DNA of 64,000 bases from TMED27 sp964351195 (GCA_964351195.1 CAYGNI010000001.1:6728-70727), one strand, 5' to 3'. Shown: positions 8,272 through 18,849, counted from the first letter of the stretch. The notes: generated by a model not told the origin, from the letters alone. Made by a program: numbers and translations.

Positions 8272-9273
8272 ATGCGTATGCCTGCCCAAGAGCCCTTAAC
8301 ACTGTTCCAATCAATTATGGGGAAACCCAATTTGGAGCCCGAACAGACCATCACGTCTGGCGCGATTAATACTATTTTTGTGTTTAGGCAAGACGGAAAA
8401 AGAGGGGTTTTGCGTGTAAGGACGGGGGAAGAAAATTTTATCTACGAAAAAGGCTTTTTTAAAGAACTGCTTCTCGAACATTTTCTTGCAAGCGCATTAA
8501 CCGGCATAGATAACGCAGCACACAATCAAAAAGTTTTAGAAGAGGCGCTCGATGCTGCAAAACAAGGCGTTATTCCAGAGCAGAAAAGCGGGGTCTTACC
8601 CGCACCGCTCGCAGTCGGAAAGATTCAAATGAATGGGCGCTCCACCCCCTGGATGCTGCAAGAATATGCGGAAGGACTTTTGATGGCGGGATCAAAGGAT
8701 CGCGAGATCTGGAGAGAGCTGGGCCGCAAAATTGCTTTTTTGCATAGCTTTTCATTATCAAGCGCCGGACGCTTTGATGCCGAGGCCAGGGATTTATTAT
8801 TTTCTCAGCATGTTAAAGCGGTTATTGATGAAATTGCTCAGAAAGCACCGTATGCATTAATGAGGAAGTTTGAAATTCAGTCCAGGCAAGAAGCCCCCTT
8901 CTCATTGTGTCACAACGACTTGCACCCTCTCAATATTGTCAGTGTAAAAAGTGGTTTGCATGTCTTAGACTGGGATAACGCTTCGATATCAGCCCCTATG
9001 CAAGATCTGGCTAAACTTCAAAGATGGACAAACATTGATGAACTTGGTTACTTGACCCCTGATGCTGATAAGTTTCAGGCATTCTTAGAGGGTTATAGGG
9101 AGATCGCTTCGCATGAAATTGATGATACGTTGTTGCAGCTTTACGAGCTTTTATTTTTATGCCGCGTCTACAGATTTGAAGAAAAACGAGAAAATGCGGG
9201 AAGATCACCCCAAGCCCCACATCCTGCCAGCGACACATATAAGCAAAGAATAGCAGAGCTCTGTCAGGGTTAG
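8272..9273 (+). CDS. Aminoglycoside phosphotransferase (APH)-fold kinase
   Basis: A 333-residue protein with the APH/choline-kinase fold. The catalytic loop CHNDLHPLNIV carries the catalytic Asp and Mg-binding Asn, and LDWDNAS is the metal-binding DxD-like segment after it. The N-lobe has a small glycine-containing loop (SGAINTIFVF) and a candidate ATP-anchoring lysine or arginine in GVLRVR. The usual substrates are small hydroxylated molecules, such as sugars, homoserine, choline or antibiotics. The exact one cannot be predicted, and resistance should not be assumed. AAGGA five bases before the ATG supports the start. It converges with fadD and overlaps it by four bases. Confidence 0.85.
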   Translation: MRMPAQEPLTLFQSIMGKPNLEPEQTITSGAINTIFVFRQDGKRGVLRVRTGEENFIYEKGFFKELLLEHFLASALTGIDNAAHNQKVLEEALDAAKQGVIPEQKSGVLPAPLAVGKIQMNGRSTPWMLQEYAEGLLMAGSKDREIWRELGRKIAFLHSFSLSSAGRFDAEARDLLFSQHVKAVIDEIAQKAPYALMRKFEIQSRQEAPFSLCHNDLHPLNIVSVKSGLHVLDWDNASISAPMQDLAKLQRWTNIDELGYLTPDADKFQAFLEGYREIASHEIDDTLLQLYELLFLCRVYRFEEKRENAGRSPQAPHPASDTYKQRIAELCQG

Positions 9274-10985
9274 GCGTTTTTATCTGTTTCCTGCGCCACA
9301 ACATCCTTACGGCTTAGCTTGCCGATCATGGTTTTGGGCAAAGGTGCATCGCGGAACTCGATGCGTTTGGGCAATTCGATGGTGGAGATTTTATCGGCTA
9401 AAAACGTTTTGAGATCCTCCACCGAAAGCTCGCGCCCCTCTTTCAGCTTAATCCATGCCTTCACGATCTCGCCGCGCTGCTTATCGGGCAGGCCTGCAAC
9501 GATGCATTCCTCAACCGACGGGTGCTGGTAAATCGCTTCCTCGACATGGCGCGGATAAACATTATAGCCGTTGGTGATGATGAGGTCTTTGATGCGGTCG
9601 ACAATAAAGATATAGCCGCGCTCATCCATGACCGCGACATCGCCCGTATGCAGCCGCAAGCCGCCATCGGGCGTTGCGCGCAGCACATCTTCGCTTTCCC
9701 TGGGTTTTTTGTAATAGCCCTTCATCACTTGGGGCCCGCGAATACACAGCTCGCCGCGCTCACCAATTGGCATCGGCGTTTGTTTATCATCGCGGTCAAT
9801 AATCTCGATCACGGTTTGCGGGATCGGCAGGCCAATGGAGCCCGCAACATTCTCCCCAAAGGGCGGGTTCACAGTCGCCACGGGCGTGGACTCCGTAAGG
9901 CCGTAACCTTCAAAAACCTTACAGCCCGTTTTTTCCTCGAACTTCTTTTTCACCTCAACGGGCAACGGCGCGCCGCCCGAGATGCAATAATCCAGAGATT
10001 TGAGATTAAATTTTGCCAGCTTTTTGTGGTTGTTGATCGCGTTATAAATCGCGGGGACACCCGCCATATATTGCGGCCTGCATTTGTGAATGAGCTTAAG
10101 AGCTTCATCAAGCTCAAAGCGCGGGATCGTGACGATCTCCATGCCCGCGAGCACAGCCATGTTCATGCATACGGTCATGGCGAAGACATGGAAGAACGGC
10201 AGCACGGCCAGCATTTTCTCATGCCCCCCATTCACATCTTTTTTCGGATCAGGGAAATTGGCGTAGCATTGCACCGCGTTGGCGTGGATATTCGCATGGG
10301 TGAGCATCGCGCCCTTGGGCACGCCCGTCGTCCCGCCCGTATATTGCAAAACGGCAACGTCATTCAGCAAATCGATTTTGACCGGCGTCACCTTGCCGTC
10401 ATTCTTGGTGAGATCCGCATACGATAAGATGCGCTTATTGAATGTAACACTGGCTTTATCTTTGGCCTTGAAAATCGGAAACAGGATGTTTTTCGGGAAC
10501 GGCAGGATATCGGTAAACGAACAGACGACAAGCTTTTTCAGCCGCGTATCCGAAAGCATTTTCACCGCTTTATCCATGAGCAGCGTCAAATCTATGGTCA
10601 CAAACACATCTGTATCGCTGTCTTCAATCTGATGGCGCAGCTCGCCCTCCGCATAGAGCGGATTAAAGTTCACCACAGTGGCTCCGATTTTGAGAATCGC
10701 GTAATACGCGATGAGGAAATATGGGCAATTCGGTAGGAAAATCCCGACTTTGTCCCCCCGTTGTATGCCTTCTTTCTGTAATCCACAGGCAAATTTATCG
10801 ATCTGTTGACCCAGTTCCTCCCATGTATAAGTGGTTCCATTCCCCATAAAATCAAAGGCCGTCTCATCGGGCCTTTTCGCGCGTGTTGATTCGAAAACAT
10901 CAACCATGGATTGCGCAGAAATGGTCATATTCCAGTCAGGTTTGGGGGGATAATTTTTCAGCCAAGGATAATCGAATGTGGTCAT
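9270..10985 (-). CDS. fadD: Long-chain fatty acid-CoA ligase, FadD type
   Basis: A 571-residue AMP-binding enzyme of the ANL superfamily. It shows the P-loop YTGGTTGVPKGAMLTH (about residue 215), the adenine-binding GYGLTEST, the hinge and fatty acyl signature TGDVAVMDERGYIFIVDR, and the C-terminal catalytic lysine in LPKTMIGKLSRKDV. It activates fatty acids to acyl-CoA via acyl-AMP, feeding beta-oxidation or lipid synthesis, and is typically membrane associated. The start ATG is preceded by AAGG seven bases upstream. No beta-oxidation genes flank it here. A medium-chain ligase is possible, but length and motifs fit FadD. Confidence 0.93.
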   Translation of the reverse strand: MTTFDYPWLKNYPPKPDWNMTISAQSMVDVFESTRAKRPDETAFDFMGNGTTYTWEELGQQIDKFACGLQKEGIQRGDKVGIFLPNCPYFLIAYYAILKIGATVVNFNPLYAEGELRHQIEDSDTDVFVTIDLTLLMDKAVKMLSDTRLKKLVVCSFTDILPFPKNILFPIFKAKDKASVTFNKRILSYADLTKNDGKVTPVKIDLLNDVAVLQYTGGTTGVPKGAMLTHANIHANAVQCYANFPDPKKDVNGGHEKMLAVLPFFHVFAMTVCMNMAVLAGMEIVTIPRFELDEALKLIHKCRPQYMAGVPAIYNAINNHKKLAKFNLKSLDYCISGGAPLPVEVKKKFEEKTGCKVFEGYGLTESTPVATVNPPFGENVAGSIGLPIPQTVIEIIDRDDKQTPMPIGERGELCIRGPQVMKGYYKKPRESEDVLRATPDGGLRLHTGDVAVMDERGYIFIVDRIKDLIITNGYNVYPRHVEEAIYQHPSVEECIVAGLPDKQRGEIVKAWIKLKEGRELSVEDLKTFLADKISTIELPKRIEFRDAPLPKTMIGKLSRKDVVAQETDKNA

Positions 10986-11199
10986 ATGAAAGCCTTATGT
11001 TGCTCATTATATTGTATTTTAAAGTGCCGATGATTGCAAAAGATCTGATTTCATAAACTTTATATTATGGCTGGATTTATCCATAAATTTATTCCATTAT
11101 GATATTTCTTACACTGCGTTCGTAGTAAAACTTCTTCTTGAGTAAAATTATCTGAGTTCTGTTATATCTCTGAGTCAATAAACACTAAGGAATTCAATT

Positions 11200-11709
11200 G
11201 TGTCTGCTGTCGATCAACCTCTCCTTCCCGAGGAAGACCTCAAACCCGTAAAGCTGCACCTTAAATGGTTCAATGGAACCAAAGGTTTTGGATTCCTTGT
11301 TCCCGAGGATGAAAGCTTTGACGCATTTCTGCACATCACAACGCTGCAAGAAGCGGGTATGCATTTCCTGGGCGAAGGCGCAGTTCTTATGTGCACCGTC
11401 TATGACGGTCCTAAGGGTAAGCAGATCAAAGATGTGATCGAAGTCCTGGAACAGGGCGCGGTCAACATGATGCCCGAAGCCAATGAAGAAGACGGCACCG
11501 TGACCATGGGCGGCCTTGTAAAATGGTATAAACCTGAAAAAGGCTTCGGCTTCATTATTCCCGATGACGGCATGAAGGATGTGTTCATCCACCAGAGCCT
11601 GCTGGAAAAGCTTGAGGTTGATGAACTGGAAGCCGGTCAACGCGTGCGCGTCACCCTTAAAAACGTTGATAAAGGCCGCGAAGCCGTCGATATCAAGATT
11701 GTACGCTAG
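11200..11709 (+). CDS. Cold-shock protein with two CSD domains
   Basis: A 169-residue protein with two cold-shock domains. Domain 1 (about 14-85) contains KWFNGTKGFGFLVPED and DAFLHITTL; domain 2 (about 102-169) contains KWYKPEKGFGFIIPDD and DVFIHQS. Both keep the RNP1-like KGFGF and RNP2-like VFIH/AFLH aromatic patches that bind single-stranded nucleic acid. Double-CSD proteins of about this size are typical of Alphaproteobacteria. The start is a GTG at 11200 with TAAGG nine bases upstream. A 214-bp non-coding region precedes it and may hold a long leader, as is usual for cold-shock genes. Its 3' end overlaps the convergent RND gene by 17 bases. Confidence 0.93.
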   Translation: MSAVDQPLLPEEDLKPVKLHLKWFNGTKGFGFLVPEDESFDAFLHITTLQEAGMHFLGEGAVLMCTVYDGPKGKQIKDVIEVLEQGAVNMMPEANEEDGTVTMGGLVKWYKPEKGFGFIIPDDGMKDVFIHQSLLEKLEVDELEAGQRVRVTLKNVDKGREAVDIKIVR

Positions 11710-14700
11710 GCGCCTTTTTGACTTTAGGCGCACGCGATTTTTTCATCCCAAATTTCCCAAAGAAATTTTTCGCATTCTCCCGCAGCATGAGCGCGCTGGG
11801 CGTCACCACAAGCGTTAGCACGGTTGAGAAACTGAGGCCGTAAACAACAGCCGTCGAAAGCTGTACCCACCATTGCGTCGACGGCGCGCCATAACTGACC
11901 TCCCGCGCAATGAAATCGATATTGAGCTGCAGTACCATCGGCATCAGCCCCACCACAGTGGTAATGGTCGTCAGCAAAACAGGACGCAGCCTTTGCGCCC
12001 CCGTGCGCAGTATAATCTCGCGCACGTTCATTTTATCGCCGTATTCTTTGCGCAGATGATCGAACGTGTCGATCAACACGATATTGTTATTCACGATAAT
12101 CCCGGCCAGAGCGATCACACCCACCCCGCTCATGATGATGCCAAAGGGCTGACCCGTGACCATAAGGCCGATCATCACGCCAATCGTCGACATGATCACT
12201 GCCGTCAAAATGAGAAGCGCGGAATAAAAGCTGTTGAACTGCGTCACCAGAATAATCGCCATAATAAACAGCGCCACAACGAAAGCCTTCATTAGGAACT
12301 CCTGTGCCTCACGCTGGTCTTCATCCTCACCCTTAAAGGTGACCTCAACCTGTGGGTCGATCTTATTCGCGTTCGTTTGCATCCAGGCTTTAATCGCCTC
12401 GACCTTTTCATTGATGTTAAAGCCCGGCGGCAAATCAGCCTTAATGGTTACAATGCGCCGCTGATCAGAGCGGTTGATGACACCCACAGCGGGCTTCGCC
12501 CGCCGCTCGACAAAGCTGCTGATCGGCACAGACCCGTTCGCCCCTTCGATGCGCACATTATCCAGCTGGTCCAGCGTGCGCTGATCAATGTCGTGACGAA
12601 GGACAATGTCGATTTCCTCATCGCTGTCATTCGGGCGGTATTCCGCGACTTCCAGGCCGTTTGTGACCATCCGCACATAAAACCCGATCGTCGTGATATC
12701 CAGCCCGAATTTCGCGGCCTGAGAACGGTCGACATCCAGCTCCCAGTCAATGCCGGGCAGGGGACGGCTATCTTCGATATCTCTAAAATCACCAATCTCC
12801 TCCAGCGCGCCCAAAAACAGCTCTGTCGCCGCGTCCAGCCTTTCCGGATGCCGCGAAGCGAGTTGAATTTGCACGTCTTTGCCGCTTGGCGGCCCGCCCT
12901 CTTGCTTGCGGGTTTCCACCATAATGCCGGGAATATTGGCGGTCTTCTCACGGATTTCATTCAAAATGCTATCCGCGCTATCACGCATGAACCAGTCCTC
13001 AAACTGAAGCTGGAATTGCCCGATCACATCTTCCGCCAAATCCGATCCCTGCTGTGGCGCTTTCCCCGCGCGCGTATAAACGGTTCTGATCCCGTCTATG
13101 CCTACAATAATCTTCTCGGCCTCACGCACCAGCTTGTCTTCTTCAAAAACCGAGAGATTGCCGCGCGCATGCACAAGAACACTGGCAAAATCGGGCTCGA
13201 TATCGGGAAAGAATTCAACGCCTTTTCCAAGCTTCGCATAGGCCATTTGCACCCCGACCAACAACACAGCCGCCAGTACGAGGATAAAGCCGGGCACAGA
13301 TAACGCCTTATTCAAAACCTTAATATAAACGCCTGTAAACCCGCCCACATCTTTGAGATCGCCTTCCTCTGCCGCCGCCAGCGCTTTTTGCAATTTCGGA
13401 TCACTGGCCGCCCCGGCCTTGCCGAATAAAGCCCCCAGCACCGGTACAAACACCAAAGCCATGAGCAGAGAAGCCGATAACACGCAAATCAGTGTAAGCG
13501 GCATGTATTTCATAAATTCACCCGCAATCCCCGGCCAGAATAGCAAAGGCGCAAACGCCGCCAAAGTCGTCGCGGTAGAAGAAACAATCGGCCAGGCCAT
13601 GCGTTTGGCCGCGATAGCATAGGCTTCGCGCCGGTGCAGCCCCTCTGCCATTTTCCGGTCCGCAAGCTCGGTTACAACAATCGCCCCGTCTACTAGCATT
13701 CCCACGGACAAAATAAGCGAGAACAGCACAACGATATTCACCGTCAGCCCCATGGCGAAAACAATCAAAATACCCGTCAAGAACGCGCCGGGAATGGCAA
13801 TACCCACAAGCCCCGCCGCGCGTACGCCAAGCGCCCAGACCACCACAATCATCACCAGCAAAATAGCGCTAATGACGTTGTTTTGCAGATCTGCGAGCAT
13901 GGTGCGGATCGTCTTAGATTCATCTTGTGTGAAGGCGACCTCCACGGCGTCCGGCCATAATTCCTGCTCTTCGGCAACAAGGGCGCGTACCGCCTCAATC
14001 GTATCAATCACATTTTCACCGCTGCGCTTGACCACCTCAATCGCCACTGCCCGGTCACCATTCAGCCGCGCAAAATTCTCCGGATCTTTGAACGTGCGCC
14101 GGATTTCGGCGATATCACCCACAGTAATGCTGGAATCCTGACTGACGCGTAAAGGCATCGACATAATATCCGACACGCTTTCAAACAATCCCGGTACCTC
14201 AATCGCAAAGCGTCCTGCGCCCGTATCCAGATTCCCCGCCGCCACCAACCGGTTAGAACGATTAAAGAAATCCAGAATTTCCACGCCATCAAGCCCGTAA
14301 CTCTCCAAAAGCTCGGGCTTCACGATAATTTCAACAAGCTCCTCGCGGTCCCCCGTAATCGGCGCTTCCAAAACCGAAGGCATCGCCTCGATTTTCTCCT
14401 GCAGCCATTGCGCCAGCTTCAAAAGCGTGCGCTCGGGCACTTGTCCAGAAAGCGTGACGATCAGAACGGGAAACAGGCTGAAATTCACTTCTGTTACTTT
14501 TGGCTCATCGACATCATCGGGCAGCTCGGGGCGCGCCTGATCCACGCCTTTTTGCACGTCATCCAGCGCTTTGTCCTTATCAAAACCCGCCTGAAATTCG
14601 AGCAGCACGTAACCGCCGCCCTGATACCCCGAAGCGCGCATCTCCTTGACGCCTTCAATGCTGGTAAGCTCTTGCTCCAGCGGGCGGATCAAAAGCCGCT

Positions 14701-14884
14701 CCGCATCGTCGGGGGAAATCCCCTCCAAATGCATAGAGACATAAATTTGCGGGATATCAATATCGGGTGAAGACTCTTTGGGAATGGTTACATAGGCATA
14801 AATGCCGGCAATGATCAAAAGCACAAAGATCGAAAGAACGGTGCGCGCATGGCTGATCGAGGCATCTATGATCGGCGCCATCAT
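11693..14884 (-). CDS. RND-family efflux permease
   Basis: A 1063-residue inner-membrane RND transporter with an HAE1-like duplicated layout. A first transmembrane helix near residue 15 is followed by a large periplasmic loop (PKESSPDIDIPQIYVSMHL), a TM block (about 330-560, including the TM4 segment LSVGMLVDGAIVVTELAD), a second periplasmic loop and a second TM block (about 860-1040). The TM4 D-x6-8-E pattern fits proton coupling. It exports substrates to the outside with a fusion protein and an outer-membrane channel. The start overlaps the stop of the fusion protein by four bases (ATGA), so they form a coupled pair. No outer-membrane factor gene adjoins, so a channel from elsewhere is presumably used. 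Substrate unknown. Confidence 0.93.
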   Translation of the reverse strand: MMAPIIDASISHARTVLSIFVLLIIAGIYAYVTIPKESSPDIDIPQIYVSMHLEGISPDDAERLLIRPLEQELTSIEGVKEMRASGYQGGGYVLLEFQAGFDKDKALDDVQKGVDQARPELPDDVDEPKVTEVNFSLFPVLIVTLSGQVPERTLLKLAQWLQEKIEAMPSVLEAPITGDREELVEIIVKPELLESYGLDGVEILDFFNRSNRLVAAGNLDTGAGRFAIEVPGLFESVSDIMSMPLRVSQDSSITVGDIAEIRRTFKDPENFARLNGDRAVAIEVVKRSGENVIDTIEAVRALVAEEQELWPDAVEVAFTQDESKTIRTMLADLQNNVISAILLVMIVVVWALGVRAAGLVGIAIPGAFLTGILIVFAMGLTVNIVVLFSLILSVGMLVDGAIVVTELADRKMAEGLHRREAYAIAAKRMAWPIVSSTATTLAAFAPLLFWPGIAGEFMKYMPLTLICVLSASLLMALVFVPVLGALFGKAGAASDPKLQKALAAAEEGDLKDVGGFTGVYIKVLNKALSVPGFILVLAAVLLVGVQMAYAKLGKGVEFFPDIEPDFASVLVHARGNLSVFEEDKLVREAEKIIVGIDGIRTVYTRAGKAPQQGSDLAEDVIGQFQLQFEDWFMRDSADSILNEIREKTANIPGIMVETRKQEGGPPSGKDVQIQLASRHPERLDAATELFLGALEEIGDFRDIEDSRPLPGIDWELDVDRSQAAKFGLDITTIGFYVRMVTNGLEVAEYRPNDSDEEIDIVLRHDIDQRTLDQLDNVRIEGANGSVPISSFVERRAKPAVGVINRSDQRRIVTIKADLPPGFNINEKVEAIKAWMQTNANKIDPQVEVTFKGEDEDQREAQEFLMKAFVVALFIMAIILVTQFNSFYSALLILTAVIMSTIGVMIGLMVTGQPFGIIMSGVGVIALAGIIVNNNIVLIDTFDHLRKEYGDKMNVREIILRTGAQRLRPVLLTTITTVVGLMPMVLQLNIDFIAREVSYGAPSTQWWVQLSTAVVYGLSFSTVLTLVVTPSALMLRENAKNFFGKFGMKKSRAPKVKKAPSVQS

Positions 14885-15966
14885 AACAAGCCGTCACCTT
14901 CCGCTGGAATAGGCTCAACCGTCTGCCCTTCAATCACAAATTCCTGACCAACAGTAATAAAACGCGCCGTTTCGTTTGGTCCTGTGATCCACATTGCATC
15001 GGGCTTATCCGCGAGTATATTGACTGGAATAAATTCAACAATATTCTGAGCGTTCACAATCTTCACACCGATTTGACCAGCATCATTGAGCGAGAGTATA
15101 GAAGGCGAAATCTTATGCGCAATTTTGTTGGACACAGGGATAGCCAAGGTCGCGGTCAAACCGTCCCGCACATTCATATCGGCATTGGGTGTGGAAACCA
15201 CGACACGGAATGTGCGTGTCTCTGGATCAGCGGCAGGCGCGATATAGGAAATCTCGCCTATCACGACCTCTCCATTCAAAAGCTCTATAGGGGTCTGCAT
15301 ACCGGTTTCAATTTCATTGATGCGGCGCTCTGAAATATATCCAACAAACTCAATCGGATCCAAATCGACAATCGTAAACAACGTATCGCCCGCACTGACA
15401 TAATCACCAAGATCAATAGCCTGATCATAAATCACACCTTCAAACGGCGCTTCGATATTCGTTTTCGCCAGATTAAGATTAGCCTCCGCCAACGCGGCTT
15501 TAGCATCCTCCAGATCCGCAAGGCTCTGTGCCAGGCGCACTTGCGAATTAAAGCCCTTATCGGCCAGTTTTTTCGCGGCGTTATATTCGATCTGGCGCTG
15601 GTTGACGCGCTCTTGCGCTTCCGATTTGCGGGCCTTGCGATCGCGGATTTCCAGCACAGCCAGAACATCCCCTTCCTCCACGCTCATCCCTTCTTCCTTG
15701 TCGATGCTGCCAATCGCGCCGCTGATCTCGGCCTTAAGCTCAACAGAGCGCGAAGCCTGCGAGCGCCCGGTTACAACCACGCTGTCGGCATAAGGAACCG
15801 CTTTGATATCCCGCACCCGCACTTGCGTCATACGGGCGTCTGCGGCGTTGTATGTTGTGGGGGTTGTGTCAGATTGCGTTGGCGCATCATCGCCCAAAAA
15901 GCCAGAACCAATCCAGACGATGGCAATAATGGCAATGAGTATGGCGATGAGCTGTGAAGATTTCAT
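14881..15966 (-). CDS. Efflux RND periplasmic adaptor (membrane fusion protein)
   Basis: A 361-residue HlyD/AcrA-type adaptor. Residues 6-27 form one membrane anchor (LIAILIAIIAIVWIGSGF). Then come a split lipoyl-like domain (ELKAEISGAIGSIDKEEGMSV and IEAPFEGVIYDQAIDLGDYV), a helical hairpin between the halves (about 105-165) and beta-barrel and membrane-proximal domains. It bridges the RND permease to an outer-membrane channel in the periplasm. It is the first gene of a two-gene operon with the permease. The 149 bp before it separate it from the divergent sensor kinase and probably hold both promoters. Confidence 0.92.
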   Translation of the reverse strand: MKSSQLIAILIAIIAIVWIGSGFLGDDAPTQSDTTPTTYNAADARMTQVRVRDIKAVPYADSVVVTGRSQASRSVELKAEISGAIGSIDKEEGMSVEEGDVLAVLEIRDRKARKSEAQERVNQRQIEYNAAKKLADKGFNSQVRLAQSLADLEDAKAALAEANLNLAKTNIEAPFEGVIYDQAIDLGDYVSAGDTLFTIVDLDPIEFVGYISERRINEIETGMQTPIELLNGEVVIGEISYIAPAADPETRTFRVVVSTPNADMNVRDGLTATLAIPVSNKIAHKISPSILSLNDAGQIGVKIVNAQNIVEFIPVNILADKPDAMWITGPNETARFITVGQEFVIEGQTVEPIPAEGDGLL

Positions 15967-16115
15967 GATTTCTTTTTTAAGCTATTAGAGAATGTTATGC
16001 CAGAGCCTATTTCCAAAAGCGTCAAGAGAGGCATGGCCGCTAGTCAAATAATGCAAATTATGCGATAATCCAGCCACACTGCTTACGCCTCTCATCACCT
16101 CTGATCTGATAGTTA

Positions 16116-18824
16116 ATGAAACAAGCTTCCCTCATAAAAAAAGCACGCATTTTTGTAATATCCTGCTCTGCGCTGTTGGTTGCAATGGGTACGAGCGTTA
16201 TCTACGGATGGCATATTGAAAGCCACATGCTGACACAGATCAATCCGAGTTTTGCACCAATGCAATTCAACACGGCTCTAGGATTTTTCATATGCGCTCT
16301 CTCACTGTTGTGCCTTCAGCTTGATTTGCAAATCCTCTCAAGACTGCTGAGCGTGATTGTCCTTGCTCTTGGAATTGCAACACTCTCCCAGTATGTCTTC
16401 GAAACAACCCTCGGGATTGACCAACTCTTCATGGACCATACAATCATGACCAAGACATCTCACCCGGGTCGTATGGCGCCCAACACTGCTTTATGTTTTT
16501 CATTATGCAGCCTGGCATTATTGATTGGAGGGCTAAAAAGATCTTTGATGATCAGCCTGTGCGGCGCCGCCTTAATCTTGGGTGCGATGGCCCTGCTCGG
16601 ATATATTTTCAAAGCGGAAGGCGTTTACGGATGGGGCAACCTTACAAGAATGGCTGTACATACGGCTTTCGGATTTGTAATTCTTACATCAGGTTCTATC
16701 GCATACGCCTTAAGCGTGAAAAAAAACAGAAGGTTTGATTTTTGGAGGCTGGCGCCATTCTCCATTGCAACCACTGTTTTCATCCTAACACTTCTGTCTT
16801 GGTATGCGGTAAAAGAAGAAACGCAGGCCCGCAACGAGGCATATTTTAAAGATTTAACCCAGGAAACCAGTGACGCAATTCTAGACCGATATGCCCTTTA
16901 TGAAGAAAGCCTAAGAGGTGGGTTAGGTCTTCACTACGCTTCAATTGAAGTCAGCAGGAGCGAATGGAAAGCCTATGTCAACGCCTTAAATATAGAACAG
17001 ACCCTGCCGGGTATTAATGGTCTTGGTTATATAGACTATACGCTTGCAAAGAATCTTGAAGAGTATATTGAGAGCGCACGTGCCGATGAAGCTCCTGATT
17101 TCCAAAATCACCCACAGACATTGTATCCCGATAAATTCATCATCAAATACATTGAACCCGAGGAGATGAACAAAGAAGCTATAGGGCTCGATATCGGTTT
17201 TGAGCCTAACCGCCGTGCAGCTGCTGAGCGCGCGCGCGATTTAGGCGTTGCCGCATTAACCAAAAAAATACTGCTCGTGCAGGACCATGAAAAGAAAGCT
17301 GGCTTTTTACTGCTCATTCCGACCTATAAAACAAAAAATACACCTCAGACTATTGAAGAAAGGCGTGAGCATTTTCAGGGCTGGGTTTATGCACCTTTTA
17401 TTGGCCCTAAATTTTTAGAGCAGCTAAGCAAGGTAAGCAGGGAACAGTTGAACTTCGCTGTCTACGATGGAGAGACAATAGTTCCGGAAACTCTTATCTA
17501 CAAAAATGCAGCGATCGATATGCAAGGCCCTTATAGTATACAAACAAAAATAAAAATCGCCGGCAGAACATGGACACTGCAATACTCCTCAAGCGAAGAC
17601 TTCCAACCACCGGCAAAGGAAAACACAGCAACACTTATATTACTAATCGGCAGTATATTCTCCATCCTCCTATACGCTACATTGTGGAGACTGCTCCACA
17701 GTAAGGAACTCATAGCAGATCAGGTTGAAAAAAGAACAGCGCAGCTGGCCGAGAGCGAACAGCGATTCAGGGCAACAATGGAGGGTTCCGCCGTCGGAAT
17801 GGCGCTGGTTGCTCCTGATGGCCGCTGGTTAAAAATCAATAACGCCATGAGCGATATTCTGGGATATTCCGAGGAAGAACTAAAATCCTTGGACTTCCAA
17901 TCCATCACCTACAACTGCGACCTTGAAGCAGATTTAGATTTTGTACAAAAAGTGCTCTATGGAGATTTAAAAACCTACCAAATAGAAAAACGCTACATCC
18001 GTAAAGATGGCTCCATTATATGGGGCTTGTTGAGCGTCGCGTTGGTTAGGGAAGCAGACGGAAGCCCTAAGCACTTTATTTCCCAAATCCAGGACATCAC
18101 AACCCAAAAAGAAGCAGCCGAAAAAATTCTCAAAGCCAATGAGGAATTAGAACGCTCTAACCTTGAGTTGGAAAGGTTCGCTTATATTGCCTCTCATGAT
18201 TTGCAGGAACCGCTGAGAAAAATCGGTGGCTTTACAGACCGCTTAAAAGCACATTTAGAAGGTCAGCTTGATGACAAAGCTTTAACCTACATGAACTTTG
18301 TAACAGATGGTGCCGAACGCATGCGCGAGCTTATTCAAGGCTTGTTGGCATATTCTCGCATCCGCTATGACAAGGGCGAGTCAGAAAAATTAGATGCAAA
18401 TGAAATTGTTGCCAGAGCGATTGATAATCTGAGCGAAACAATTGCCGAAAATGAAGCCAAAATTCAATACGACAACCTACCGACTGTATCTTACAGCAAG
18501 GTCATGATGACTCAACTGTTCCAAAACCTCATTTCAAACGCCATAAAATACCGGAGCAAAAAAAATCCAGAAATAATAATTTCTGCACATAAAGTTTCAG
18601 ATTTCTGGGAGTTTTCAGTTGCAGATAATGGTATGGGCATAGAAGAACAAAATTTGGATCGTATCTTCGAAATGTTCCAGAGGCTTCACAGAAAAGAAGA
18701 AATACCAGGAGCGGGAATAGGGCTATCGCTATGCCAAAAAATCGTAGAATCTTATGGTGGTGAAATTTGGGTTAAATCTGAACATGGAAAAGGATCTGTG
18801 TTCACCTTTAGTGTCCCGATTTAA
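16116..18824 (+). CDS. Membrane sensor histidine kinase with CHASE and PAS domains
   Basis: A 902-residue kinase. Residues 1-215 hold about six or seven transmembrane helices. A further helix at about 215-235 leads into an extracytoplasmic CHASE domain (about 245-430, with GLHYASIEVSRSEWKAYV), then a closing helix near 505. Inside the cell come a coiled linker, a PAS domain (about 550-675), HisKA with the phosphoacceptor in IASHDLQEPLRKIGGF (about 690) and HATPase_c with N box (NLISNAIKY), G1 (VADNGMGI) and G2 (GAGIGLSLC). CHASE domains usually sense small external molecules. It is followed 25 bp later by a second kinase with a very similar kinase core, so the two probably arose by duplication or work on the same partner. 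Confidence 0.93.
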   Translation: MKQASLIKKARIFVISCSALLVAMGTSVIYGWHIESHMLTQINPSFAPMQFNTALGFFICALSLLCLQLDLQILSRLLSVIVLALGIATLSQYVFETTLGIDQLFMDHTIMTKTSHPGRMAPNTALCFSLCSLALLIGGLKRSLMISLCGAALILGAMALLGYIFKAEGVYGWGNLTRMAVHTAFGFVILTSGSIAYALSVKKNRRFDFWRLAPFSIATTVFILTLLSWYAVKEETQARNEAYFKDLTQETSDAILDRYALYEESLRGGLGLHYASIEVSRSEWKAYVNALNIEQTLPGINGLGYIDYTLAKNLEEYIESARADEAPDFQNHPQTLYPDKFIIKYIEPEEMNKEAIGLDIGFEPNRRAAAERARDLGVAALTKKILLVQDHEKKAGFLLLIPTYKTKNTPQTIEERREHFQGWVYAPFIGPKFLEQLSKVSREQLNFAVYDGETIVPETLIYKNAAIDMQGPYSIQTKIKIAGRTWTLQYSSSEDFQPPAKENTATLILLIGSIFSILLYATLWRLLHSKELIADQVEKRTAQLAESEQRFRATMEGSAVGMALVAPDGRWLKINNAMSDILGYSEEELKSLDFQSITYNCDLEADLDFVQKVLYGDLKTYQIEKRYIRKDGSIIWGLLSVALVREADGSPKHFISQIQDITTQKEAAEKILKANEELERSNLELERFAYIASHDLQEPLRKIGGFTDRLKAHLEGQLDDKALTYMNFVTDGAERMRELIQGLLAYSRIRYDKGESEKLDANEIVARAIDNLSETIAENEAKIQYDNLPTVSYSKVMMTQLFQNLISNAIKYRSKKNPEIIISAHKVSDFWEFSVADNGMGIEEQNLDRIFEMFQRLHRKEEIPGAGIGLSLCQKIVESYGGEIWVKSEHGKGSVFTFSVPI

Positions 18825-18849
18825 AAACAAGAAAAACAAACAAGCATGA

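Noticed and set aside
9522..10427. 300-codon plus-strand open frame opposite fadD
   Set aside because: Antisense to a clear acyl-CoA ligase with all motifs; no sign of an independent product.
12377..13303. Long plus-strand open frame opposite the first RND permease
   Set aside because: It is the antisense shadow of a well-supported transporter gene; composition is not protein-like and there is no ribosome binding site.
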